DNA of 64,000 nt from Myxococcales bacterium (GTDB lineage Bacteria > Myxococcota_A > Polyangia > Haliangiales > Haliangiaceae), in the NCBI GenBank assembly GCA_016706545.1, contig JADJJK010000006.1:53501-117500 (forward strand), in the 5' to 3' direction. Positions 12,501 to 20,081 of the stretch are shown here, piece by piece. The translations under genes and the position numbers were made by a program. How positions within the stretch are numbered: the first letter of the stretch is position 1; each line of letters begins with the position of its first letter. Below the pieces are notes generated by a model. That model had not been told where the DNA came from, searched no databases, and worked only from the letters and a program-made list of their open reading frames with translations.

Positions 12501-12937
12501 ACACCTACGCGGCGCCTGGCACCTACAGCGTGACCTTGACCGTGACGGACAACGAGGGCCTCACCGGCTCCTCGACCCAGCAGGTCACCGTGGTCAAGCC
12601 GGCGCCGACGCTCGCCATCGAGCGCGTGTCGCGCAACCGCGCCAAGTTCGAGTACGTGGTGGACATGACCTGGGCCGGCGCAGACGGCGCGCTGGTCGAG
12701 CTGTGGCGCAACGGCCTCATCGTCGACCTGCCGGACAATGACGGCGTGTACCGCGATGCGTTCCGCCGCTTCGAGAACTCGTTCACGTGGAAGCTGTGCG
12801 AGCTGCACAGCACCGCGTACTGCTCCAACGAGGTCAGCGTGGTCTTCGGCGCGTCCGAAGATCAGGTGACCGTGGTGGTCAAGCAGGCCGGCGGCGAGAC
12901 GATCTCCCGCGTGATGATGGTCGAAGACGAGAAGTAA
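9530..12937 (+). CDS. Secreted subtilisin-family (S8) serine protease with two P domains and a PKD domain
   Basis: This is a 1135-residue lipoprotein or secreted protease. The start ATG has AGGAG five bases upstream and is followed by a signal with a lipobox-like LALASC. An inhibitor-type propeptide lies around residues 60-150 (YAPDSVLVRYKAG). The catalytic triad is Asp204 (GVIDTGID), His259 (DHGSHCAG) and Ser424 (GTSMATPH). Two proprotein-convertase P domains (about 587-713 and 813-934, each with an IGDL.V.L and TGxLDSWTLR-type pattern) alternate with repeated Ig-like segments. A PKD domain follows (about 942-1023, SWNFGDGNSS), then a C-terminal all-beta domain. The role is probably extracellular protein degradation. 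A strong terminator follows directly, so it is likely monocistronic. Confidence 0.93.
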   Translation: MNRTRISRQVGIKSGVGLLASALLALASCGSPNETQERELPGSAEEGTKPSAQPGAQPGVQPGRAPAYAPDSVLVRYKAGVATQRVRAASVDQLKGSIEDVNGDGVDDNFANIAPDGNLVKINLDRSISVEDALAQLRKDPSVAYAEPNYLVYSLATPNDTRFNELYGLHNTGQSAGTIDADIDAVEAWDATTGDSAVVVGVIDTGIDYTHQDLAANMWVNPGEIPGNGIDDDTNGVIDDVHGYNAITNGGNPLDDHDHGSHCAGTIGAVGNNNLGVVGVNWNVSLMAMKFLSSGGSGTTADAIESVDYAVGRKNAGVNLRVLSNSWGGGGFSQALADAITAANAADILFVAAAGNAGSDNDATPSYPASYDIANVLAVAATDRNDAMASFSNYGLTSVDLGAPGVNILSTTRNNTYSVFSGTSMATPHVAGVAALVLSSNSTLSTAELKAVLMDSGDTKASLTGKTVSGKRLNAAAALAEAGPPVPRFNLSASPNGRVINQAASTTYDVDLSAVAGFTGNVDLTVTSQPAINATITATPSTVGVPGASVVSVATSMATAPGTYTLTITGTSGALTKSRAVSLLVRPFGTVELALPSTDTPLAIPSGPPAGINSTINVAQPMTIAEVQVDLNITHTWIGDLLVTLTSPSGTVVTLHNRTGGSADNIHQTYTFPTQFLDQQAAGPWVLHVDDNFTADTGTLDSWTLRLIGVPSAATFALAATPASQTISQDGSASYNIAVSPLGDFTGSVAFSVASEPAFPGTLTIDPASAPVPGTATLTATTSCATTPGTYALTITGQSGAITKTAQVSLTVQPYGTATLSVPGAGTPTPIPDNNPTGVTSTATATATGSVLGLAVEVHIAHTYIGDLTVSLIGPNNQTVVLHNRAGGSTDNIDQTYNVTAFNGQPVTGEWKLKVADALIGFSGTLTSWTLRPTVSTPPPPPTSAFTFAANRLRVNFTDASSDTGCGGGGVVSRSWNFGDGNSSTAQNPIHTYAAPGTYSVTLTVTDNEGLTGSSTQQVTVVKPAPTLAIERVSRNRAKFEYVVDMTWAGADGALVELWRNGLIVDLPDNDGVYRDAFRRFENSFTWKLCELHSTAYCSNEVSVVFGASEDQVTVVVKQAGGETISRVMMVEDEK

Positions 12938-12977
12938 GTAGCTAGCTCGTCAACCGCGATCAGCGGTTCGGCTCAAG

Positions 12978-13009
12978 ACGGCGCGAAGCAGTTCGCGCCG
13001 TTTTCTTTT
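12978..13009 (+). terminator. Rho-independent terminator of the subtilase gene
   Basis: A perfect 10-bp stem (ACGGCGCGAA with TTCGCGCCGT) closes a GCAG loop and is followed by TTTCTTTT. A smaller hairpin, AACCGC/GCGGTT at 12952-12968, lies just before it. The U-tract is only on the + strand side, so it ends the protease transcript rather than the convergent gene. Confidence 0.9.
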
Positions 13010-13010
13010 G

Positions 13011-13086
13011 CGCGGCTGCCGCTGCCGCTGCCGCTGCCGCTGCCGCTGCCGCTGCCGCTGCCGCTGCTGCTGCCGCTGCTGCGCTG
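13011..13086. repeat. GCCGCT hexanucleotide tandem repeat
   Basis: About ten near-perfect copies of a six-base unit (CTGCCG in register) fill the space between the subtilase terminator and the stop codon of the Lnt-like gene. It is noncoding. A unit of six bases would keep frame if it expanded into the adjacent gene end. Confidence 0.85.
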
Positions 13087-14550
13087 CTACGGCGCGGACG
13101 GGCGCTGGCGGCGGCGGCGGATGAGCCCCGCCAGGAGGGCCGCCAGCGTGAGCCCGCAAAGCGCGAGCACCGGGAGGTCGCCGAGCTGGGCGTACACCGT
13201 GGGCACGTGCTCGGTGGGCACGGTGGCGAGCAGGATGCGCTCGTTGTCCTCGAACCCGCTCATCGTGGCGCGCGCGCGGCCGTACGCATCGAAGGCCGCC
13301 GAGGTGGCGGCGCGCACCGGCCGCACGAGCGAGAAGCCCCCGGAGATGGCGCCGATGCGCGCCATCTGCGTGTGGTACGGGTCGATGCCGCGCCAGTCTG
13401 AGGACGGCAGCGCCACCAACCCCGCGCGCAGGCGCCCGTAGGCGAGGGCGGTCTCGGAGAAGTCGAAGTCGTAGCAGATCGCGCCGGCGGCCCGGACCTG
13501 GGTCGCGCCCCAGGTGTGGTCGTGCGCGCTCCGCGGATCCGTCCCGCGCAGCGAAGGCTCGCCCGGCACCGGGTGATGCTTGCGGTAGGCCTCGATGGTC
13601 GCGCCGTCGCGGCCGACCCACACGTACTTGTTGTCGAAGCGCCGCGGCGTGCCGGCCAGCACCACCGCGTAGCCGGCGACCACCTCGACCGAGAGCTCGC
13701 GCGCCAGGGTGGACACTCGCTCGAGCACGACCGGCTCCTCGGCGACGGAGGCGAAGACCGCCGCCTCGTTCCACACCACGAGCTGGGCGCCGCGCTGCGC
13801 GGCGGTGCGGGTGCGGGTCAGCGCCAGCTCCAGGTTGCGCTGTCGGAGCTGGGCCACGTCCGCTGTCTCGGGGCCGTCGTCGATCACCACGCCGGCGACG
13901 CGCAAGCTTGGACCGGCCTGCACCGTGTCGAGCCGGATCGCCGCCCAGCCAAGGACCCCCACGACGAGCGCCGCGGCCGCGAGCGCCACGCGCCGCGCGC
14001 TGACGCTGGGAGGCGCCGCGAGGAGCATGGCCAGGGTCGCCGCCACCAGGGCCATGATCACGCCGATGCCGGGCACGCCCGCGACCGCCGCCACCTGCAA
14101 GATCAGGAGCTGATCCACCTGCGTCGAGGCGCCGGTGCCCCACATGCCAAGCGGCGAGAAGCTGCACGAGAGCCATTCGCTGACACCAGTGAGCGCGACG
14201 AACGCCGCCACCGCGGATAGCTCGCCGAGGCGGCGCCGGATGGCCTCGGTGCCGACGAGCAGGAGCCACGCGGAGATCGCCGAGGGCAGCGCGAAGGGGA
14301 TGGCCAGCGCCAGCGGCAAGGGCGCGGTGATGATCTTGGCGACCTGCAGGATGGACGCCGCGGACACCACCGCCAGCAGCGTGAGCTGGTGGCGCCAGGT
14401 CGTGCTGCCGCGCTGGGCGATGAGGAAGGGCACTGGAGTGATCCACGCCAGGGGCGCGACGCCCCAGCGATACGCCGACATCACCAGCAGCAGCGCGCCC
14501 AGACCGAGCCAGAGCGCGCGACGTCGAGCCGTGAGGGGGGAGATCAGCAC
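13087..14550 (-). CDS. Apolipoprotein N-acyltransferase-like membrane hydrolase
   Basis: This is a 487-residue protein. No ATG precedes the first membrane segment, so the GTG at 14550, just after GGGAGA, is the best start. The N-terminal half has six or so membrane helices (LWLGLGALLLVMSAYRWG onward). The C-terminal half is a carbon-nitrogen hydrolase domain with the Glu-Lys-Cys triad at E262 (VVWNEAA), K324 (YRKHHPVPGE) and C359 (ICYDFD), then a last helix. This is the layout of Lnt, which adds the third acyl chain to lipoproteins. It diverges from the usual CYE after the catalytic Cys and in the lid motif after the Lys, so it may be a second, specialised Lnt. Many lipoproteins are encoded in this window. 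Confidence 0.82.
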   Translation of the reverse strand: MLISPLTARRRALWLGLGALLLVMSAYRWGVAPLAWITPVPFLIAQRGSTTWRHQLTLLAVVSAASILQVAKIITAPLPLALAIPFALPSAISAWLLLVGTEAIRRRLGELSAVAAFVALTGVSEWLSCSFSPLGMWGTGASTQVDQLLILQVAAVAGVPGIGVIMALVAATLAMLLAAPPSVSARRVALAAAALVVGVLGWAAIRLDTVQAGPSLRVAGVVIDDGPETADVAQLRQRNLELALTRTRTAAQRGAQLVVWNEAAVFASVAEEPVVLERVSTLARELSVEVVAGYAVVLAGTPRRFDNKYVWVGRDGATIEAYRKHHPVPGEPSLRGTDPRSAHDHTWGATQVRAAGAICYDFDFSETALAYGRLRAGLVALPSSDWRGIDPYHTQMARIGAISGGFSLVRPVRAATSAAFDAYGRARATMSGFEDNERILLATVPTEHVPTVYAQLGDLPVLALCGLTLAALLAGLIRRRRQRPSAP

Positions 14551-14746
14551 CTCTCCCGCATACCACGCGCGGTCGTGCCGGGCGCTGGCGTCTCCGCGAA
14601 CGCAGCGTTGCGCGCGAGGTGCAATCCTCGCGTCGCCGTGGCGACTTGCCGCGGCGCGCGGCCAGGGCCGGTGCGCCCGGGCCGCGCTGGCAGGATGCGG
14701 CAGGGAGAGGGCGCGACGCCTGGGCGATGCGGGTAGGATGGTCGCG

Positions 14747-15421
14747 ATGATGCTGACGATGATGTCTCGCCACGTCGCCCAGGTGGGCGGGCTCTTGATC
14801 CTCGGCGCCGTGCTCGGCTGCGGCGGGACTGCGCCCGGGCCTGCGGCGCCCGCAGCGTCCACAGCTCCCGCGGCCTCGGCGCCCGCAGCTCCCTCGGCGC
14901 CCGCTGCCGCGACGCCCGCTGCCGTGGCGTCGACCCGCGTGCCCTTCACCGCGCTGCCGGATGGGACCGCGCCGCGGCCGTTCTCAGCCGAGCAGATCCG
15001 CGACGCGATGCCGGTGGGGCACAGGATCCGCGTGCGGCAAGAGCAGGACAGGGCGCCCACGATCGAGGAGGAGTGGGTGGTCACCGCGGCCGACGCGCAG
15101 GGCTGCACCATCGCCACCAAGGTCTTCGATGTAGAGGGCAACCTCATCCGCGACGGCGGCACCGAGACCGGCGCCTGGAGCAAGCTCCGAGAGCACGCGG
15201 CGTTCCCCGCGGCGGCCACCGAGATCTCCACCGGGACGATCGAGCTGCCGATGGGCACCTTCGAGACGCGGGTGTACCGCGTGACCATGCCGGCAGGCGA
15301 CGGGGCGCCCGCGGTGCTCACGTTGCACTTCGCGGTCAGCTTGCCGGGGCCGCCGGTGCTGATGGTCGCCGAGCGCGCCGGCGTGCAGGTGTCGCGGATG
15401 ACGATGATCGAGCGAAGGTGA
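14747..15421 (+). CDS. Lipoprotein of unknown function
   Basis: This is a 224-residue protein. Several in-frame ATGs lie together (14738, 14747, 14750); I favour 14747 because GGGTAGG lies nine bases before it. A signal with lipobox GAVLGC is followed by a 45-residue Ala/Pro/Ser linker and then a folded domain rich in beta strands (HRIRVRQEQ to VSRMTMIERR). I do not recognise the domain. It is divergent from the Lnt-like gene with a 196-bp gap, so the two may share a control region. Confidence 0.75.
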   Translation: MMLTMMSRHVAQVGGLLILGAVLGCGGTAPGPAAPAASTAPAASAPAAPSAPAAATPAAVASTRVPFTALPDGTAPRPFSAEQIRDAMPVGHRIRVRQEQDRAPTIEEEWVVTAADAQGCTIATKVFDVEGNLIRDGGTETGAWSKLREHAAFPAAATEISTGTIELPMGTFETRVYRVTMPAGDGAPAVLTLHFAVSLPGPPVLMVAERAGVQVSRMTMIERR

Positions 15422-15575
15422 GCGGGGCCCGCGCCGCGCTCACCCGAGCAGCGCGGCGCTGACCAGGCGCGGGCGGAGAAGACGCCGGTGCTTCCGGCAG
15501 ACCGCGAGGGTGCGTCGCTTCGACACAGATGGCTGCAGCCGCCAGATGCTATGTAGTAGCGGGGGGGAACAAGCG

Positions 15576-18500
15576 ATGACAAATAGGGTCATGTTCACTG
15601 CGAAGGTCGATCACCGCTATGCGTGGATCGGCAACGACGCCAACGGTGACGTTGACATTCTCACCGAGCTGCTCGGCGTCATCCAATCGGCGACGACGAG
15701 CATCGCGGTCAGTACCATGACGTTCAACTTCGACACCGAGCCGACGGCGTCGGCGGCGGATCTTCGGGTCCGCGCGATCGCGGATGCGCTGGCACAGAAG
15801 GCCGCAGCGGGAGTGGAGGTTCGCCTCTTTGGCAACGCCGGGCACCGCTTTCAAGCCGGCTATTTTCGCGTCCAGCGTGGGCCAGTCCTCGTCGCAGACA
15901 ACAACCTGTCGGCGCTGGTTCACCGCATCAGCTTCCAGAGTGCCGCGAGCGCGGCGCCCGCCGGCTACCAGGTGGACAGCGGTCAGGTCTTCGGTCCGCG
16001 GACCGGCGGGGTGAGCTTTGGCTGGGGCGCGGATGTCTCCGCTGACGTGCAGGCGCATGGCTCGCCGGATGGGTCGTTCACCGGCCCGTTGCTGCGCGAG
16101 TGTTATGCCAAGAGCAACTCGGCGGGGCCTCGAACCTGGAGTATCGCGCTGCCGGCGGGGTTCTACTACGTGCTGGTGGTGACGGGCGAGGCAGCGTACG
16201 GCAGCAAGTCGTTCGTCTTGGCGCAAGGGCAAACGATCTTCACTCGCAAGGTCGCTGGCGCGATCCAGTACTTCGAGAGCACCAATACCGCCGCCGGCGA
16301 GTTTGCGTGCTCCACCGTCGATGGCGGCACGGACCAGAGCAACGGCCTGCCCCTGGCGCGCCGCCTGGAGGTGACCGCGGCGGACGGCCAGCTCCACCTC
16401 GAGATCGGCAAGGCTGGCCAGACTGGATACTCCAGCGTCTGCGCCATCGAGATCTATCGCGCCAGCGGTAGCCATCCGCACGGCGATCCGGGCCTCGACC
16501 CAGCCATCGTGCAGGAACGCGCGCTCCATCACACCAAGTTCGTGCTGGTGGACGCGCTCGTCGCCACACGTAAGCTGTGGACTGGCTCGCACAACCTCAC
16601 GCCGGTGGATCCGACGGTGGTCCCGGTGCGCAGCGAGGACGCATTCGTCACGCAGGAGGCCGCCATCTGCGATGCGTTCCTGGCCGAGATGAACCAGTGG
16701 TGGGGTGCCGCGTCGGGCGCGAGCCATCCGGCCACCGCGCGCACCGGCATCTTCAAGGTGCCGGTGATCGCCGATGGCACCATGCCGAGCGTCATCCCTG
16801 GTCTCACGGCGGCGTGGAGCGTCCGCTTCTCGCCGTCCACGACGGCGGGGGCCGGAGTGGACCTGTACGACGTGATGACCAGCTTCCTGGGGCCAGCGGC
16901 GGCAGCGACGGAGGACGTCCTGTTCTTGCAGGAGCAGGTGACCGACAGCGGCACCTACTCTGGTTCCAATGGCACCTTCTCCGGCGCCTCCGCCCTGGTC
17001 GCCTTTCAGAAGGCCAAGGTCCTTGGCGGTACGTTCTTCCGCGGCGCCATCGGTGACAGCACGCCTACCGAGTCGATCTTCACCTCGTTCGCGGGGCTCT
17101 CCAACGCCGGCGTCGCGTCGCTCTCGACCATTCACGACAAGGCCGTCCTGGTCGATACGCTGCGGGACAACTCCACGCGAGCCCGCGGCAAGGTGCTGTT
17201 TGGCTCGATGAACTTCTCGCAGGGGGGCATGCACGTCAACGACGAGCAGACGCTCATCATCCACGATCCGGGGCTGGCAAACCAGTTCCTGCAACGCGCC
17301 GCGGTGGCGATGACGGATGCCGCGGTCCCGTTCAACCGCGCCGCTGACTGCGTGGTGGTGCTCGACCGTAGCTACTCGATGACCGCCCCTGCGGCTGGCG
17401 GCACCACCAAGATCGCCGCGGCCCGCAGCGCCGCCAAGCTCTTCATCGACCTGATGGAGCAGGACGGCACGCAGCGCCTGGCGCTGGTGCGGTTCGGCGC
17501 GGTCGTCGAACCGTTCACGCCGAGCTCGACGCTGGCGCCACTCACCGCTGGGGCCACCGGCACCGCCGCGGCCGCCAAGACCGCGATCGACACGACCGAC
17601 GCCACGCTGCCCATCGGCGCTTCCACCTGCTACGGCCTGGCGCTGCAAGCCGCGCAGTCGCTGATCACCTCATCGGCGGCAGCGCGCCGTATGATCGTCT
17701 TTCTCACCGATGGCAGAGAGAACACCGCACCGATGGCCGCCACTGTGTATCCGGCCCTGGCCGCGGCGGGCGTCGAGCTGCACACGACTTCGTTTGGACC
17801 GTTCTCCACCACGGATGTGACCGGGCCCAACGCGGTCTTGGCGGAGATGGCGCGAGCGAGCGGCGGCACGTTCGCGCAGGTGGATGATGATGCGCTCCAT
17901 CTGCAGAAGCGGTTTGCGCAGATCGCCCGCGACTCGCTGGGCATGATCACGATCCTCGACCCGACGTTCTTGCTCGGCGCTGGGCAGGCGTTCTTTCAGC
18001 AGTTCCCGGTGGACATGGTGCGCGGCACGCTGGTCATCGCGTTACTCTGGGGTGGCCAGGCGGTGGGCCCCGAGGCCGTCAAGATCACCACGCCCTGGGG
18101 TGCCACGCTGACCGCCAACAGCGCAGGCGTCGAGCGCCGCAGCGGCGACGGCCGCGACGTCTGGCGCATCCGGCTCGACGCGCTGGCCCGAGTCAACCCC
18201 GAGAAGCTGCCACACCAGAAGGCGCCACGCCGTTCGCGCCTGGCTCGTTACCCGCGTCTGCCGCTGCAAGACGTTCGTGGCGCCTGGGCGGTGGCGGCGC
18301 GCGCGCCCAAGCGCACAGAAGGCACGCTGCGGGTGGATGTGTGCGCCTACGCCTCGGACACCGGCCCCGCGCGGGTGAATGCGGATCTAGGGGTGTACGA
18401 TGGCCTCACCGAGCTGCGGGTCCGGCCGTTCGCCGGCCCGCGACCGCTGGCCGAAGCGGAGATCAAGACGCGATACTCCCCGCCCAGCGACCAGGCCGGT

Positions 18501-18740
18501 CGGCAACCGCGCGTGCTCGAGCTGACAAAGGTGTCGGATCGCGAGCCCCATCTGCGAGGCGTTCAGCGCGCCGTCGTGGGCCGACCCGCTCCGGGGCTAC
18601 ACCAGATCGATCTCGTGGTCGAGGGTCAAGTCCCCGTCGATGTAGATCCGGCGGTCAAGCCGGGCACGGCGACCGCCCCGAAGCTGGTGCGCTTCCGACG
18701 CGAGCTGCGCCTGTGCTGGTTCGTCGGCAAGGGCGCCTGA
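15576..18740 (+). CDS. Phospholipase D-like protein fused to a von Willebrand A domain
   Basis: This is a 1054-residue protein starting MTNRVMFT. Residues 1-580 form a PLD-type region. Two HxK motifs are seen, H319-T-K321 (HTKFVLVDAL, with GSHNLT after it) and H520-D-K522 (HDKAVLVDTL, with GSMNFS after it), each followed by the expected Asp and Asn/Ser residues. A vWA domain follows at about 590-790 with a MIDAS signature D597-R-S599-Y-S601 and FLTDGREN. The last 260 residues are all-beta and unrecognised. There is no clear signal peptide. PLD enzymes act on phosphodiesters, and vWA domains bind metal and partner proteins. The fusion is unusual and its substrate is unknown. It converges on the acyl-CoA dehydrogenase genes. 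Confidence 0.85.
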   Translation: MTNRVMFTAKVDHRYAWIGNDANGDVDILTELLGVIQSATTSIAVSTMTFNFDTEPTASAADLRVRAIADALAQKAAAGVEVRLFGNAGHRFQAGYFRVQRGPVLVADNNLSALVHRISFQSAASAAPAGYQVDSGQVFGPRTGGVSFGWGADVSADVQAHGSPDGSFTGPLLRECYAKSNSAGPRTWSIALPAGFYYVLVVTGEAAYGSKSFVLAQGQTIFTRKVAGAIQYFESTNTAAGEFACSTVDGGTDQSNGLPLARRLEVTAADGQLHLEIGKAGQTGYSSVCAIEIYRASGSHPHGDPGLDPAIVQERALHHTKFVLVDALVATRKLWTGSHNLTPVDPTVVPVRSEDAFVTQEAAICDAFLAEMNQWWGAASGASHPATARTGIFKVPVIADGTMPSVIPGLTAAWSVRFSPSTTAGAGVDLYDVMTSFLGPAAAATEDVLFLQEQVTDSGTYSGSNGTFSGASALVAFQKAKVLGGTFFRGAIGDSTPTESIFTSFAGLSNAGVASLSTIHDKAVLVDTLRDNSTRARGKVLFGSMNFSQGGMHVNDEQTLIIHDPGLANQFLQRAAVAMTDAAVPFNRAADCVVVLDRSYSMTAPAAGGTTKIAAARSAAKLFIDLMEQDGTQRLALVRFGAVVEPFTPSSTLAPLTAGATGTAAAAKTAIDTTDATLPIGASTCYGLALQAAQSLITSSAAARRMIVFLTDGRENTAPMAATVYPALAAAGVELHTTSFGPFSTTDVTGPNAVLAEMARASGGTFAQVDDDALHLQKRFAQIARDSLGMITILDPTFLLGAGQAFFQQFPVDMVRGTLVIALLWGGQAVGPEAVKITTPWGATLTANSAGVERRSGDGRDVWRIRLDALARVNPEKLPHQKAPRRSRLARYPRLPLQDVRGAWAVAARAPKRTEGTLRVDVCAYASDTGPARVNADLGVYDGLTELRVRPFAGPRPLAEAEIKTRYSPPSDQAGRQPRVLELTKVSDREPHLRGVQRAVVGRPAPGLHQIDLVVEGQVPVDVDPAVKPGTATAPKLVRFRRELRLCWFVGKGA

Positions 18741-18769
18741 GCGCTGGGTCCCGCCTGGTCCGCCTCGGG

Positions 18770-18861
18770 CGAGTCGGCGAGTCGGCGAGTCGGCGAGTCG
18801 GCGAGGATGACGAGGATGACGAGGATGACGAGGACCGAGCGGAGGTGAGCGGAGGTGAGCG
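18770..18861. repeat. Three adjacent short tandem repeats
   Basis: Four copies and part of a fifth of an 8-base unit (GAGTCGGC), three of a 9-base unit (GATGACGAG) and two of a 10-base unit (GGAGGTGAGC) lie head to tail in the 148-bp space between two convergent genes. They are noncoding in both directions. The changing unit length suggests slippage expansion rather than a protein-binding array. Confidence 0.85.
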
Positions 18862-18888
18862 AAGGCCGAGCCAGCGGCTTGGCCGTCG

Positions 18889-20073
18889 CTACCGCAGCAG
18901 CGCGTCGCTGACCTTGGCCACGTGGTGATCCGCGTCGCCAAAGGTCAGGTCGATCGCGGTGACGCGCTTGAAGTAGTGGCTGACCTGCGCCTCCTCGGTC
19001 ATGCCGATGCCGCCGTGGAGCTGGATGGCGCCTTGGCCGACAAAGCGCCCGCACTGCCCCACCATCGCCTTGGCCGCGGACAGCACGCGCTGGCGCGCGC
19101 CGCCTGCGTCGCCGCCTTCCCCGCCGCCTGCGTTCGCGCCCACGCTGGGGCCGCCGGAGGCCAAGGTGCTGGCCGCCAGGTAGGTCATGGAGCGGGCCTG
19201 CTCGAGCCGCATCAGCATGTCAGCGAGCCGGTGCTGCAGCGCCTGGAACTGGCCGATGGCCACGCCGAACTGCTTGCGCGTCTTCACGTAGTCCGCGGTC
19301 AGCTCGATCATCACCGCCATCGCGCCCACCGCCTCGGCGCACAGCGCGGCCATGCCCAGGCCCACCGCGTCCTCGACCACGGGCAGGCCCGCGCCCACCT
19401 CGCCGAGCACGGCGCTCACGGGCACCCGCACGGCGCGCAGCTCCACGTCGGCAGCGCCGAGGTTGTCCTGGGTGCGATAGGCGCGGCGGGTGAGCCCCGG
19501 CGCGGCGGCGTCGACCAGCAAGAGCGTGTGCCCCTGGCGGTCCTCGGCGCCGCCGGAGGTGCGCGCCGAGACGATCAGCGTGTGCGCGCAGTCGCCGCCG
19601 AGCACGACGTGCTTGTCGCCGTGGAGCACGTAGCTGTCGCCGTCGCGCCGCGCGCTGGTGGTGAGGTGCGGCAGGTGATAGCGCGCCGCGCGCTCGCCGT
19701 GCGCCAGCGCACACAGGTGCTGGCCCTCGGCGATCTTCGGCAAGAGCTCGGCCTTCTGCGCGGCGCTGCCGGCGTGGGCCAAGAGCCCGGCGCTGACCAC
19801 CGCGCTCGCCACATAGGGCTCCAGCACCAGCCGGCGGCCCAGCGCCTCGCAGACGATCATGGTGTCGACGGCGGTGCCGCCGGTGCCCCCCAGGTCCTCG
19901 GGCAGGGCCACCGCCAGGGCGCCCAGCTCGGCGAGCTGACGCCACAGCTTGGGGCTGTGGCTCTGGCCTGCGCGAATCAGCTCCTTGCGCGCGTCGAAGC
20001 CGGCGGAGCGATCGAGCAGCTTGCCGAGCGCGTCGCGGAGCTGGGTCTGTTCTTCGGAGAAGTCGAAGTTCAT
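18889..20073 (-). CDS. Acyl-CoA dehydrogenase, second (beta-like) subunit
   Basis: This 394-residue protein starts MNFDFSEEQTQLRDALGKL, typical of the acyl-CoA dehydrogenase N-terminal helix domain. The middle beta domain and the C-terminal helical domain (TRKQFGVAIGQFQALQHRLAD, then QLHGGIGMTEE) are present. It sits 8 bp downstream of a second, different acyl-CoA dehydrogenase gene on the same strand. Paired dissimilar genes of this kind often encode alpha2-beta2 FAD enzymes for CoA thioesters of bulky or branched acids. An Ala/Gly-rich insertion lies near residue 300. The substrate cannot be assigned. Confidence 0.88.
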   Translation of the reverse strand: MNFDFSEEQTQLRDALGKLLDRSAGFDARKELIRAGQSHSPKLWRQLAELGALAVALPEDLGGTGGTAVDTMIVCEALGRRLVLEPYVASAVVSAGLLAHAGSAAQKAELLPKIAEGQHLCALAHGERAARYHLPHLTTSARRDGDSYVLHGDKHVVLGGDCAHTLIVSARTSGGAEDRQGHTLLLVDAAAPGLTRRAYRTQDNLGAADVELRAVRVPVSAVLGEVGAGLPVVEDAVGLGMAALCAEAVGAMAVMIELTADYVKTRKQFGVAIGQFQALQHRLADMLMRLEQARSMTYLAASTLASGGPSVGANAGGGEGGDAGGARQRVLSAAKAMVGQCGRFVGQGAIQLHGGIGMTEEAQVSHYFKRVTAIDLTFGDADHHVAKVSDALLR

Positions 20074-20081
20074 GGGGTCCT

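Noticed and set aside
9548..12808. Open frame of 1086 codons on the minus strand, antisense to the subtilase
   Set aside because: The + strand shows a complete catalytic triad and domains. The antisense frame is open because of G/C-rich third positions and is composed mainly of Arg, Val, Gly and Ala without any domain.
15549..17648. Minus-strand frame of 699 codons across the PLD-vWA gene
   Set aside because: Arg-rich shadow; the + strand carries the HxK and MIDAS motifs.
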